From: Blasia pusilla
Lineage: Eukaryota; Marchantiophyta; Marchantiopsida; Blasiales
Assembly: GCA_050084515.1 (NCBI GenBank)
Contig: CM114275.1
Span: 11,532,001-11,596,000 of the forward strand
Direction: 5' to 3'
Length of the DNA: 64,000 bases
This document shows positions 19,706 to 31,000 of this stretch, piece after piece (position 1 is the first letter of the stretch; every line of letters begins with the position of its first letter). Both the position numbers and the translations under genes were made by a program. The notes below the pieces were generated by a model. The model saw only the letters and a program-made list of their open reading frames with translations. It ran no database searches and was not told the origin of the DNA.

Positions 19706-20244
19706 CTGCTCATCCAAACACAATATAAGAATTTTTGCAAGCTACATGGGTTCCTGCAACCCGTCAAACTCCGACAGGTCGCCACACCTCATGGTTGGAA
19801 TAGTAGCTACGAGCTAAATATTGCAACCCATCGGAGTCCGAAGGATTGCATTCAAATTTGTGATTGCAAATCTGGTTACAACCCGTCGGAGTTCGACGGG
19901 TTGTCAGATAATTTGTATTCAGAGAGGGTTCTCCGCGAAAAAAGTGAACATCTCAACCCATCGGAGTCCGACAGGTTGCGCAATTTCAAGTAAAGTTGCA
20001 ATTTGACGCCAAAAATGAAGCTCCCCTACTCCGATCACCTACCCGTGCTGGCGAATGCAACCCGTCGGAGTCCAACGAGTTGCTTTCGGCCAAAAACATC
20101 CTAAAAACAACGGCCAGTCAAGCAACTCGTCAGACTCCCACGAGTTTCTTTCGGCCAAAAACATCCTTAAAACAGCGGCAAGTCAAGCAACTCGTCGGAG
20201 TCCGACGGTTTGCAGCAATCAAAATAAAGGAAGAGGAAACTTAC
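19706..20244 (-). repeat. Intron 2 with palindromes, copy B
   Basis: Seven or more palindromes with ACTCC/GAGTCC centres (19758, 19823, 19883, 19952, 20058, 20121 and 20186 regions). A 'TTTCGGCCAAAAACATCCT' spacer is repeated with the last ones, giving tandem units of about 65 bp. Intron ends: GTAAGT donor at 20244, CAG acceptor at 19706. Confidence 0.8.
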
Positions 20245-20699
20245 GTGCATGCATGGCCATTTCCACCGTTGCCATGTGATGAGGGTATGGATGTAGCATG
20301 ACTGCCTTCACAGAAAAATGCGCCTCCAATGAGTTTTGGCGCTCCTTTGCAAACATGGTCCATGCCATGAACCTGTGGTTTCCATCCCAGATAAAGAAAT
20401 ACAGGTTCCGCATCCAGCTGAATTTCCGTCCCCTCGATCGCCCTTCTTAATTCTTGATCTCTCATCTTGCAGAATGTGTCGAGTGCTTCCAAGTCCTCCT
20501 CCGTCAACAGCGCTTGGGTTCCATGTTCATCGTAAGGCTGAACATAGAACGGAGGGAAGCTGTCGACGTAGGATGCTGTCGCTGCCGATTGTTTCAGCTT
20601 CGCAATATCCTCATCAGACTGAATTTCGCGGACGTACTCCATTGTCTGCAATTGGAAAAGTGGAATTCTCGGGGCGTTCTGGCCCTCCATTAGTGCCAT
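20245..20699 (-). pseudogene. Cargo gene exon 2: ParB/Srx-like, copy B, frameshifted
   Basis: Starts MALMEGQNAPRIPL, keeps FYVQPYDEHGTQAL. A frameshift near 20415 moves the WDGNHRFMAW motif into the second frame (20219-20413), after which HPYPHHMATVEMAMH follows. Otherwise like copies A and D. Confidence 0.65.
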
Positions 20700-20809
20700 C
20701 TGCTTTACTACCTGTCACAATGGGGACAAGGTCAATAAACTACACTGAATTGCCAATGAATTGCAACATTGGCCTTCACATAAATCAAAGAACAAAGATC
20801 GTATCTTAC

Positions 20810-21445
20810 CCTCTGGAAGATTAGGTCGGTGTCTTGGCCTGCCAACTTCTCTCTGACAGCAGCTGGCAAGTCGACTGGAAACTCGTTGATTGGATAGAGG
20901 TTGATTTCTTGTGGTGGGCTAAGAGACAAGGGAGACGGCTCTTCTGCTTCTTCAGAGATGTCCACCTTCTTCACGCTGGCGGTCCTCATGACCTCATCGT
21001 CCGTCACTTGAACTTCGGCCATTTCCTAAACCAATTTTATATTGATTGTGTCCCCGGACTTCATCGGAGACATTTCCTACATCTCAACACTTTTGGTTGG
21101 ACGTGCCGGGCTTACTTCAATGGCAATCGCTTTTTCCCTTGGAGCTTTTTCTAATTTTGCTCTCCTCACCGACGCGTCTAGACGCTTCTTTTCATGCTTC
21201 TCCTTGGCGATCCTTTTCTTCAAGGCCTGCGACGCCTCAGCCTCTACGTTATGTTTTTCAGGCGCCTCCTTAAAACGTTTTGCAAGAAGCTCCTACCAGT
21301 GCATTTCCGCTTCCATTTTGCACTCCTCCATCTCTTGTTGCCTTATCTCATTGGCCAAACGAGGCCGTGGAGATGGTGACGCAGGAGTCCTGGACTTGGG
21401 AGTGAAGCTCCCAACCTTGCTTGCTTGAGATATTTTCCTCGTAAT
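20810..21445 (-). pseudogene. Cargo gene exon 1 (coiled coil), copy B, start lost
   Basis: Homologous to 1187-1816. The start codon is changed from ATG to ATT (21443-21445) and several stops lie in the coiled coil. The 3' part encodes EVQVTDDEVMRTASVKKVDI and the DLIFQR end before a GTAAG donor. Confidence 0.6.
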
Positions 21446-21647
21446 TGTTCCCAAAAATGCCTCCTCCTCGACAAAGAAATTACTTTCTGTCCACGATGAG
21501 TCGCCTTGATGAGTAGCCTCAATGAGTTGCTCAAATTGTCTCGCGATGAGTCGTCGTGTAAAGCGCCCCTTGGTATCTGGTCCGCTGCTGCGCTGAAGAG
21601 CAATCGAGATCGCGAAACGAAAAACCAGAAATGAGCAAACCCTAGCC

Positions 21648-21655
21648 TATTTATA
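21648..21655 (-). promoter_or_regulatory. TATA box of cargo gene B
   Basis: Reverse strand TATAAATA, about 200 bp upstream of the exon 1 start position, followed by the same leader words as in copy A. Confidence 0.5.
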
Positions 21656-21739
21656 CTTTTTGAGCCGTTGGGCTGACCGTTGGGTCACACCGTCGTTCTG
21701 ACGGCAAATTGTTGGCTGTTATGGAGGTCCGGATGTGAA

Positions 21740-22180
21740 AACCACCAACCCGACGGTCTCCGACGGGTTGGAGGCATCCGTCCTATCCGAGCTATCGTGG
21801 CAACCCGTCAGAGTCTGATAGGTTGCGCGCCTCCGCCGTCTTGGGGCAAGAACGTGAGGTACTCGCGCAACTCGTCGGAGACCGGGGGGTTGCACCCTTC
21901 CCTCGTGTTGGGATAACAAGGCAGGATACCCACGTATCTCGTCAGAGGCCGACGGATTGCACGCTTCCTTCATGTTAGCGTTACAAGGTGAGGCACTTGT
22001 GCAACCCGTCGGAGGCCGACGGGTTGCATGCTTCCCTCATATTGGGGTAATAGGCAAGGTACCTAGGCAACCCGTCGGTTACTGATAGGTTGCACTCAGG
22101 TTTTCTATCCCTTAGGTAAAAATGCGACAACGGATAGTTCCGAGGCAACCTCTTGCAATCTGACGGGTCACAAGGTCTAC
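21740..22180. repeat. Palindrome array in promoter region, copy B
   Basis: Six palindromes spaced about 70 bp (21746, 21799, 21868, 21935, 22000, 22068), with centres GTCTC, GAGAC and GAGGC and shared spacers containing 'GCTTCCCTCGTGTTGGG'-like text. It lies between the cargo TATA box and the MULE TATA box at 22525. Confidence 0.85.
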
Positions 22181-22524
22181 CCTAAGTTGGACAATCCCGT
22201 AACAGTCCCCAGCGATTAGTTACCTTAGAAAATGCAAGCGATGTCTCGTGTTTGATGCTAGAAAAATTGTCTCAAAAGACCATTGATCGGCATGAAGGGG
22301 GTACCAACCCAACGGACTCTGACGGCTTCCAATTTGCATTGGGACACGGAAAAAAAAAACGAAACAGGGTGCTTCGCAACCCACGTCTCTGATTCCCAAC
22401 TTATGCAACCCATTGGACTCCAAAAGGTTGCAATAGAATTGAATCCATCATGTCAGACAATCTCACCTACCAAACTCCATCTTGTCAGTCAAATTATGTC
22501 AGGAGAATCTGAGTCCCTATTCAC

Positions 22525-22562
22525 TATAAATTGAACATTCTCATTCTCATTCTCATACCCAT
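22525..22562 (+). promoter_or_regulatory. MULE-B promoter: TATA box and ATTCTC leader repeat
   Basis: TATAAATT (22525-22532) followed by four ATTCTC-type units; the transposase ATG is 87 bp downstream at 22619. The same arrangement occurs in copies A, C and D. Confidence 0.55.
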
Positions 22563-22618
22563 TCCCCTTCTTATCCTCATTCTTATTCTGAGTCTCCTCC
22601 CGCTGGAATCTTTTGGGA

Positions 22619-24640
22619 ATGGATAATTATGTGAAGCTCACTTGTGGCAGTCATCTAGCGGCCCTTCCTCAATCAGAAATCGTTCGACCGCAAGCTCGTG
22701 AGTCTTTCATACAAGGATGAAAATTTTCTCACTTCGATTTCTTCTCCAAATTGGAACCATCTTTGTGTCCAAGGATGTTAGGGTGGACGGTACGCAGGAC
22801 ATAATAGGTGAGACAATCCAACCAGTGATTGCAGACCGTAAAGTATGGAATCTCCTACCTCTAGCAAATGGTCAATACAGAGTTTACGGCTTGCCTATGA
22901 ATTCCTCAGTTTCCCAAGTAGATGGTCGAGAATTTCCTAGTGCACCGAGCTCTACCTTTGCAACTCCTAGCTCAGTAGATCCGGCATTGACTCCAACTTC
23001 ACACGTTCGTTATAATGTTGTACTTCCTGAAGAAATTCCCGATGTGGTCAACCTCAATGGATCTATCGGACACAAATCGGGCGATAGATCCACTGCCTAC
23101 TTGTTCCTCTTGCGAGTATGAGGAAATAGTTTGCTATCGTCTCTGGCCTTAAAAATGTTCATGCACATTCTGGTCGACGAGCTACCGCCCACGTACGATG
23201 GTAATTGCATTTTTGAGTTGCCTCCGCTTACTGCTCCTGCTCAAAAGAAAGATGAAGGACGCTTGAAGGGTATGGACAGAAAGTCTGATTGTCATTGATG
23301 GTGCAAGCTTCAACGGACTAGTGATTCAATTCCAAATGGTCCTTGGATTGTCTCCCGCCGCCAATGTGTTGGAGCCTTGGAGTGTAGAAGTCTAGCATGC
23401 CCATATCTAGAGCGCAACGGGCGGGTCAATACATCGCAATTCCCTCCCAAGAATGCAGAAACTCCATATGAGGTCGGTGCCACCATACCGCCGGGAGGCC
23501 ATCGATGTCCTCATTGTTAGGCATCCCCTTTTTGCGTTGGAGCGTGTCATGCATATATATTTTTCATTGTCCACGACTTGGGTTCCACGTCAGAGCACAC
23601 AAGGTTTCCAGTTCATATTGGCTCCCACACTCATCATGTGACTGATGCAATTCAGAGACACATCAAGGAGCATGTGGCGAAGAAAGTGGCCGAGGTCTAC
23701 AAAAACTCTCCGGGTTCAAAGCCCATAGTAATCAAGTTAACAACAACATCACAAATTTGTGAATAATTTCTTGGAATCCCTAGACAAGGCGAGATCACGG
23801 CTGTTGAGGAGAAACAACTCCGGGAAAATCTCGCATTTCTCGCTTATCCAGAATGCTTCCAAAATTTGTTGCATCAAATACGAGTACTAGATGTAAAGAC
23901 GGCCGGAATAGATGCCATTGCCAAAATCAAGGCTAACTCCAGATTTCCATTCATTGGGAGATGGCAGTTCATGGGCCAGGGAGGCAAAGGATCTAGGGCC
24001 TATGTCTTCAAAATGTCAACGACAGGTCCGTCGAGTGGCCTTGATCTTATAGATCAAATGAGGGAAGGGGAAGATCTTTACGGCACCTCGGGAAGCTTTG
24101 ATATTTGCTATAGAGTGTTGAACGGATGGTTGACAATGGGTGCTCACATTTATGACCCTATGGAGAAGGGACTCAACTATATTTGTCTGTGAAGTAAAAG
24201 CAGAAGATGTTGGCAGTTTGAAGATATGCTAGTTACTCTTATTGGAGATGGTGAAGGAAAACAAAAGGCCACCTCCGGAAATTTATGGGTTCATGGTGGA
24301 CAATGCACAACTTGGGTGGATTGCTATCAGGGAAGTGTTTTGGGGTGGGGAGGTTCAATCGGAGAGAGAAAGTTTGGATGCTTTCCATTGGCAACAGTCT
24401 GTGACCCAGTACACCAAATCTTGCATCAAGGAGAATAAGAGGACGGAGCATGTCACTCTACTCCAACGTTGCAAGGACAACAAAACCTTGAAATATGCCA
24501 TGGAATGCCCAGAAGAAATTCATGGGTGGTGGAGGAAACATGCGATTGAGGGGAAGTACAAAGAGTTGTGATCTTGGTTGAGTTGGTGGACTGTACGAAT
24601 GAGACAATGGGGAAACTTCATGCGGGAGGTGAATTCACTA
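22619..24640 (+). pseudogene. MULE transposase exon 1, copy B (zinc finger and DDE core)
   Basis: The N-terminus MDNYVKLTCG is followed by a frameshift near 22710. Then come the conserved FLLQIGTIFVSKDVR block and a Cys/His cluster (ECRSLACPY, HRCPHC, SHTHHV) that fits the WRKY/GCM1-like finger of MULE transposases. The core follows: YRVLNGWLTMGAHIYD, the FMVDNAQLGWIAI strand with a central Asp, and FHWQQSVTQYTKSC like the C/H-x2-H step of MULE cores. Stops at 23119-23121, about 23296, 23518 and 23764-23766; frameshift near 24190. It is the most complete core here; copy C has lost it. Confidence 0.7.
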
Positions 24641-25132
24641 ATTTGTCTTGCTGAAAATTGTTTGAAGAGTTGCAGCTAAAGTTGAGAAGCGTGGGCACTA
24701 TAGGGATTTCAAACCCAAGAAACCAAGCAATTTTTCAGATGCGACAGGTTGCATGAGTGTTCAACCCGTCGCTTATCGACGGGTTGCCTGAGTGTGCAAC
24801 TAGTCGGAAACCGACCGGTTGCTAGTCGCACGGCCAAATTTACTTGCAACCCGTGAGAATCAGACGGGTTGACGGGGTTTCCTGAGAGTGCAACCTGTTG
24901 GAAAAGGACGGGTTGACGGGTTACCTGAGTGTGCAACCAGTCGGAAAAGGAAGGGTTGCAAGTCGCATGGCCAAATTTACTTGCAACCCGTCGGAATCGG
25001 ACGAGTTGCACCAGGTGGCTCGTGGGTAATGCAACACGTCAAGAACCGACAGGTCGCAGAGTCGTTCATAGGATGCCTCGGCCTTGCAACCCGTCTGGTT
25101 TTGTTCCCTTCTCACATTGGGGTCGTTGCAGG
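24641..25132 (+). repeat. MULE-B intron with palindromes
   Basis: Six or seven palindromes (24762, 24799, 24845, 24891, 24936, 24984 and 25030 regions), with centres GCTTATCGAC, GGAAACCGAC and GGAATC. It ends at a GCAG acceptor at 25132. Palindromes in the transposase intron show that they are not restricted to the cargo gene. Confidence 0.75.
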
Positions 25133-25270
25133 GATTGAACATTCATGAAAATACCCTCTGCCCCAACACAAGTGGAGCAAAAAGTGTTCATTCCTCCTTG
25201 AGGTCATCACAAGCATTCCAAAGAATTTCACTTGTGGAGGCATGGCAACAAGACCAGGCAAGAGCAATGC
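25133..25270 (+). pseudogene. MULE-B exon 2, left part, cut by element C
   Basis: Encodes IHENTLCPNTSGAKSVHSS, the segment around the third acidic residue of the MULE core (copies C and X have SGAES; here Glu is changed to Lys). It continues at 36903 across element C. Confidence 0.7.
25262..25270. repeat. 9-bp target-site duplication of element C (left copy)
   Basis: GAGCAATGC, repeated at 36903-36911. Removing 25271-36902 and one copy restores MULE-B exon 2 collinear with 35100-35130 of copy C. Nine bases is the length typical of Mutator superfamily insertion. Confidence 0.85.
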
Positions 25271-25510
25271 AGGGGCTGGTATTCTGGGTGGAGAGAGGAA
25301 GAGAGGAGAGTCTCTCTTCAAAAAAATGGACCAAATCCGCCTCCTCTCTTCAAAATTTTTTGACATATTTGAAATTTTTGTTTGCTTTCAAATTCATTAA
25401 ATCTTTAGAAGAGAGTAGGTAGTGGTCCACATTCGGGCCTAAAGAAACCTCCTTTTTCCAGGGGGCGAAAAAAAAGTAGACATCATAAGACCACTACAAA
25501 CATTTTTCCA
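25271..25510 (+). repeat. Left terminus and subterminal region of element C
   Basis: AGGGGCTGGTATTCTGG, a GAGAGGAAGAGAGGAGAG tract and shared subterminal text. The purine tract is also found at the opposite end (36840-36895 in reverse), so the ends form only a weak, offset terminal inverted repeat. Confidence 0.7.
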
Positions 25511-25765
25511 TCACTCTCCATGTGAGCCTAAGTTTCTTAACATTGCCTGTCTTAGTCTACAATTAGCAGTGCCCATGGTTATTTTTGTCGGAGGACCACC
25601 CGGATGCGCATCGGTACGATGCCAACCTCTCTTTTTGTAGGGATTGTTGCGTGCATCATGGCCACCCCTAAATTGCCTCATAACCAACTTTCTGTTGGTT
25701 ATGAATGGTGTCTGCTCAAGACCAACTTTGTGAAATGTGAACACATGAGACAATAATTGAACCAA
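25511..25765 (-). CDS. Small conserved ORF near left terminus, copy C
   Basis: 84 residues, MVQLLSHVFTFHKVGLEQ to RNLGSHGE, with a TDAH-containing insertion of a few residues compared with copy A (6447-6686). Basic and Gly/Pro-rich; no family recognised. Confidence 0.3.
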   Translation of the reverse strand: MVQLLSHVFTFHKVGLEQTPFITNRKLVMRQFRGGHDARNNPYKKRGWHRTDAHPGGPPTKITMGTANCRLRQAMLRNLGSHGE

Positions 25766-27186
25766 AATATTGTTAGCTGTGTGGAGTAAAGAGGAACTGA
25801 TGTCCCTTTAATCAGATCCTAAATCTAAGAAACCGAGAAGCTGCACCCCTCCCAATCCGTCAGAAATTTATAAGTTGCAACTCTTGCAACCTGTCGGAAT
25901 CAGATGGCTTGCACCCCTTGCAAGCAAGCTCACCATAAGAAAGGAAAGATTTTGAGAAGTGATTCCATTCCACCCTGCACCCACGAAAATCCAACAGGTT
26001 GGGAATCCGAAATGGCAATGCGACAGGTAGTAGGAATCCTGCACATCTTAGACAAGAAAAGAAGCCTACAACTGGTTTGACGAATCTAGGGAAACGAGCC
26101 AAAAGTGAAGAAGCCGGCCACAATGCCTTAGAAGTTGGTCTCACAGGGAAAGAGTCCGATCACTCAAGCAGCCAATCTGTCGGAATCCGACAACTTGCCT
26201 GGAAATGGTTAAAATTTGCAGTGAACAAAAAGTGAAAAGTTGCAGCCCGTCGGAATCATACGGGTTGCAAAATTGTAATTCTGAGTAGCTAGAAGAAAAC
26301 AATCCACAAGTCCAAAAAACATATTCAGCAAACTTTAACAAACACCATTATCTGTTGAAAAAAATCTCGTCCTTTATTACATCCGAAGGAATCTCGGAAA
26401 TGTACACTTGATCTAGTCTATGATTTCTTCAGCCTCGTCATCTACAAATCTACTCCTAACTCTCCTAGGTTCATGTACAAAAGGAATGTCCTGAGATACA
26501 AGTGGCTCCTCTGGCCGATTGTAGATGGGGATAAAAAATGTTGGCGAATTCGAGAGCCTTGCCCCCCCCCCCGCCCCCCTAGGTACACCATAACGGTCCC
26601 ATGTAACCTGATTTGAGTCCCACCGCCTTCCTCGGCAGTACATCTTGTACGCTCTGCAATGTGACACCCATCCAGTATCAATATGTGCTCCGTCCTTGGA
26701 AATACCATGATGGCAATTCCACAGGTAGTAGGAATCCAACATGTCCTAGAGAAGAGAAGAAGCCTACGCCTTGTTTGACGATACTAGGGGAAGGTGCCAA
26801 AGTGAAGAAGCCCGCCAGAATGCCTCTAAAGAGTCCAAAAGAGTCCGATCACTCATGCAGCCAACCTGTCGGAATTTGACAGGTTGCTTGGAAGTGGTTA
26901 AAAAGGTGCAGTGGTCAAAAAGTGAAAAGTTGCAAGTCGTGGAAATCCGGAAGGTTGCAAAATAGAAGTCCTTGGAGTACATAGACGATCACATTCGACA
27001 AGACCAGAAAAGATATTCAACAAACTTTTACAAACACCTTCATCGTTCGAAAAAATCTTGTCCTTTATTACATCCGAAAGAAGCTCAGAACTATACATTT
27101 GATCTATTATATGAAATCTTTTGCCTCGTCATCAAATAAATCCCTACTCCAAACGCTGCAGTCAAGATGGGTCCTTGAGTTTTTTG
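25766..27186 (-). repeat. 3' flank of cargo gene C with duplicated tail units
   Basis: Same order as 5090-6300 in reverse. The frame 26413-26742 is open for 109 residues (VSHCRAYKMYCRGRRWDSN, then PEEPLVSQDIPFVHEPRRVR and FVDDEAEEIID). Palindromes lie at 25868-25915, 26165-26195, 26243-26268 and 26858-26886. A nearer tail (FDDEAKDF) lies at about 27115. Confidence 0.5.
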
Positions 27187-27690
27187 AACTCACTCGTCAT
27201 CGTCTGAGAGCTCTTCCAAGATTACTGTCTGCCTTGCCCTCCCGATTTTTGAAATCGTGGGAAGTGACGATGGTGTCACTACCAATGGTGGGTCTGGAAC
27301 CGGAGCTCTCGGAGAGTTGTACGCCCCAACTAGCCTGTCATTATCTGCCTTTGCCTCCTTGCAAAGATCAAACACTTGATGCCTTCCCTCAAGGCAGAGA
27401 ATGTTCCTGCCACTCTGCCAGGCGCCTCTGATACTCACCCCTAAAAGGCCCACTAAGTCGAACACCAAGTCACCCAGCCTTGAGCTGAGCTCGATGAGCT
27501 TTTGCATCAGGGCTGGCGACTTTTCCCTTCCTCCAAGTAATGGGGTACCGTCTTGCATGTAAATTCTCAGGGGGGAATATAAACTATCTAAGTTGTACCC
27601 ATCGGAGCATTGATCCAAAGGATCCTGGATCTTAAACACCTGGAAGTTGTGCTCGGGCCGAACAAAGCAGTAAACATAGGAGTGGTCCAT
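27187..27690 (-). pseudogene. Cargo gene exon 4: methyltransferase SAM half, copy C (exon open)
   Basis: 167 residues, MDHSYVYCFVRPEHNF to EELSDDDE, after a TTTACAG acceptor. It has TPLLGGREKSPALMQKLIEL, motif I GDLVFDLVGLLGVS and ILCLEGRHQVFDLC. Slightly shorter Pro-rich tail than in copies A and B. Confidence 0.65.
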
Positions 27691-28197
27691 CTGTAAAGAA
27701 GCACGTTGGAAACAATGTTAGCAACAACAAAGAGCTAATTGGCCACTGGTTTACTCTCAGTATGGTGACATAATGTGCAACACGTCCCCAAAGAACTTCG
27801 CTTAACCCCTGAGAACTTCTTCATAATCCTAACATTGGAGCAACCTGTTGGAGTCCGACGGGTTGTTTTACAAGTGTCTTGTGATTTTTTTGTCCATGAG
27901 CAACCCGTCGGAAGCAACAGGTTGCTGGCTTAGAGCAGCCCATGGTTGGCTAAGAGCAACCCGTCGCTTTCAGACGGGTTGCATCATTCCACATAATTGC
28001 AAAAGCATTACCACTTGCAACCCGTCGGGTTCCGACGGGTTGCATTCACCCAATGGAGACTTGCGGTAAACTTGCAACCCGTCGCTTTGAGACGGATTGC
28101 ACCACCGAAGTCTCCAGCTCAAACAATCCGACGGATTGCATGCAGAGATGCAACCCGTCGGAGAAAGATAATTTGGATACAAATTTAGAGCCCTTAC
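27691..28197 (-). repeat. Intron 3 with palindromes, copy C
   Basis: Palindromes at 27840-27866, 27900-27925, 27957-27982, 28017-28043, 28073-28099 and 28120-28140, with the same GGAAG, CGCTTTCAGACG and GGGTTCC centres as in copies A, B and F. Donor GTAAGG at 28197. Confidence 0.75.
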
Positions 28198-30241
28198 CCG
28201 AATTTGACTCGTCGCGGATTGGAGTGGGTACTCGTTCTTGATGACCCAGGATTGCGCCGTCCTCCACTTCAGGGACCTCTTGACGCACTGGAGGTTGAAG
28301 AGCTCGTCCTCGATCCCTCCAGTCAAAACTAAGAAATAGCCCTTGTCATTGAGATAAGCGTCTGCAGAGGAAAACAGGAGCACGATCTGGTCATAAGAAA
28401 GAGGGACATTCTTGGCTCGGACCCCGTCGGACGGATTCTCGTCCCACAAGCGCAACCCTGAAAGCTAATCAGCAATGAGGAGATCCACCGCCACCTCTTC
28501 GACCTCCCCATGGACCGTCCAGGGAGCGTGCCCGTTTTGTTGAAGCTTCCGTCCCAACGTTGTCAATTTTTTGATGGCGGGTGTCGACGCTTGGGAACTG
28601 AAACTTTTCAGCTCATCTTAAAGATTCGTGTAGTGAAGGATGACGCTTGTCCGGGTCATTGTTTTTCTATGTCTTCCCAAGGATGATGGAGTGTATTCCA
28701 CATCCTGGTCTGCTCCCTGGGACAACCCTAGCGCCTCTCGCTTCCGCTTCTCCCGAGTCTGCGATCTGCTTGTTGGGGTCTCTATGACCTCAGACTCTGG
28801 TGGAGTTTTTTTGCGGAGGACCTGGTCCGACCCTCTCTCCCCGCTCGCCCAGACAATTCTGGCTCTCGCCTTGAATCTTCAGTCTCTCTTTGGGAAGACT
28901 CGGCCTTGGAATTCTTCGATCCCCTCGCCTTGGCTTTGAGACCCGCTGTAGATTTGTCCTTGGCGGTGACGACCTTGGACACCAACTCCGCTGTCTCGAG
29001 GGCTTGTTCCTCTGCATCTCCTTCGAAAAAGTCTTCAGGCTGCACAAAATTGGGGATGTCGTCCCTTTCTGCAGCCACTTTATCATAGAGTAGGCGTAGA
29101 TCTTTCTAAGTTATGTCCTCAGGGTCGTTGAAGTCCAGCCAATTCGGGCAATTCTCCACCTCCCAATCGGACATGCTTTGAGCCATCTCCATGTCGTACA
29201 TGGAAAATGTCTCTCCATCAGGCGGAGAAGCCCACAATTTTCAGGTTACCGGTATTTTTTGCCATGTACCTGCATTCTTACAATGGACGAGGTACCTGAA
29301 CACCATGCGTTGGGCAGCTCTTAGTCGAGATGCATCGGCCCCCTGCTCCTGAAGATCTTGCTTCTTCTTTGCAAAATCCCTTTTTTTCGCCTCTATTTCT
29401 TCGTCAAGGTCTGCTTGAGGGAGCATGCAATCCTTGAACATCGTCCGGAAACCTGGGTTTTTTATGGGCTTGTCCCGCATGTTATCAAGCCAAAGTTCAA
29501 AATCTTCAGCACTCTCCAGGTTTGCTTCCTCCGGAACTGGCTCTATTCTTTTCAGCTCCGCTTGGAGATCCACGAGCATGGACTTCCCAAGAAGCCGCAA
29601 CGCGTCCCAGAATGACCATTCACGGAGCCAGTGGGAGATCACTAGATTAGAGACACCCGGAGGATGGTGTGCCGCCCTCTTTTGGGCCTCTGTGCCCTCG
29701 AGACTGATTTTCATCAGTCGGATTCTCCTAAATTTGCTAATTCCAGACAAGGCAAATCGATGCACGTGATCGAGAGACACTTTCTCCCCAATCCGACCTT
29801 GCGGATCTTCATCCCTCTTCCGCTGGCGCTTGATTATCCCCTTCAGCTCCTTGTAGAAATGGGGCCCAAGTTCGGGGTTGAGAATGGCGATGTAGCGCTG
29901 CATCTTGCTTGCCGTGTACTTCATAGCTACAAATACTGCAGCATGGATGAACTTTGCACGCTCAGAAAAAGACACTTTCTCCCTCCGCTCCAGCTCCAAT
30001 GCAGCGCTCTTCTTGGCGGCCTTTATCTTCGACCAGCAAAGGATTGTCACGACTGCATCTTGGGAAATAAACTTATTTACCCAAGTCTTTTTTTTATATT
30101 TTAGCACCCTTTGCCAGCATCTCATTTACAAGGGCGTCGCCTAGGAACCCCTTGTACTATGCCAGGTGCGTCGTTAGCACTTTCTTCACCCGATCGCAAT
30201 CATGGATCCAATGGTGGGTAACATTCCCCTCCGATACAATC
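28198..30241 (-). pseudogene. Cargo gene exon 3, copy C
   Basis: 29241-30125 is open for 294 residues (WANKFISQDAVVTILCWSKI, then the helical Lys/Glu-rich middle to HCKNAGTWQKIPVT). The linker 28782-29078 (DDIPNFVQPEDFFEGDAEEQ, then basic SGRAGREGRTRSS) and the end NVPLSYDQIVLLFSSADAYL, LVLTGG follow in other frames. Where copy F reads IADLPPGL this copy reads IAD, stop, LSGL (about 28455). The exon ends at SQIR before GTAAGG. Confidence 0.65.
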
Positions 30242-31000
30242 CTGCACATCCAAACTCAATATTAGAAAATTTGCAAGGTACATGGGTTCCTGCAACCCGT
30301 CGGACTCTGACTGGTCGTCGAGCTCATGGTCGGAATGGAAGCAACGAGCTAAATTTTGCAACCCATCAGAGTCCGACGGATTGCATTCAGATTTGTGATT
30401 GCTTGGTTTCAACCCGTCGGACTCCGACGGGTTGCCAAATAATCCGTATTTAGAGAGTGGTTCTCGCGAGAAAAGTGAACATATCAACCCGTTAGAGTCT
30501 TATAGGTTGCGCAATTTCAATTAGAGATGCAATTTGATGCCAAAAATGTAGCTCCCCTACTTTCGAATGCAACCTGTCGGACTTCGACGAGTTGCTTTTA
30601 GCCAAAAACATCAAAAAACATCCAAAAACAGCTTCGAGTCAAGCAACCCGTCGGACTCCGACGAGTTGCTTTCTTCAAAAAACATCCAAAAATAGCGATG
30701 AGTCGAGCAAATCATCAGACTCCCGATGAGTTGCTTTCGGCCAAAAACATCCTTAACTTGTGGTCAGTCGAACAACTTGTCGAACTCCGACGAGTTGCTT
30801 TCGGCCAAAAATATCCTAAACCAGTGATCAGTCAAGCAACTCGTCGGAGTCCAACAAGTTACTTTCGGCCAAAAACATCCTTAACCAGTGATCAATCGAG
30901 CAATTCTTTGGAGTCCGACGACTTGCTTTCGGCCAAAAAATTCCAAAAACAGTGGCGACTCAAACAACTTGTCAGCGTCCGACGGTTTGCAGCAAGAGGA
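30242..31000 (-). repeat. Intron 2 with palindrome tandem array, copy C
   Basis: About twelve palindromes with ACTCC/GAGTCC centres. From 30570 to 30990 they form tandem units of about 65 bp whose spacers contain 'TTTCGGCCAAAAACATCC'. Arms vary between GCAACTCGTCGG and GCAACCCGTCGG. Confidence 0.8.
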
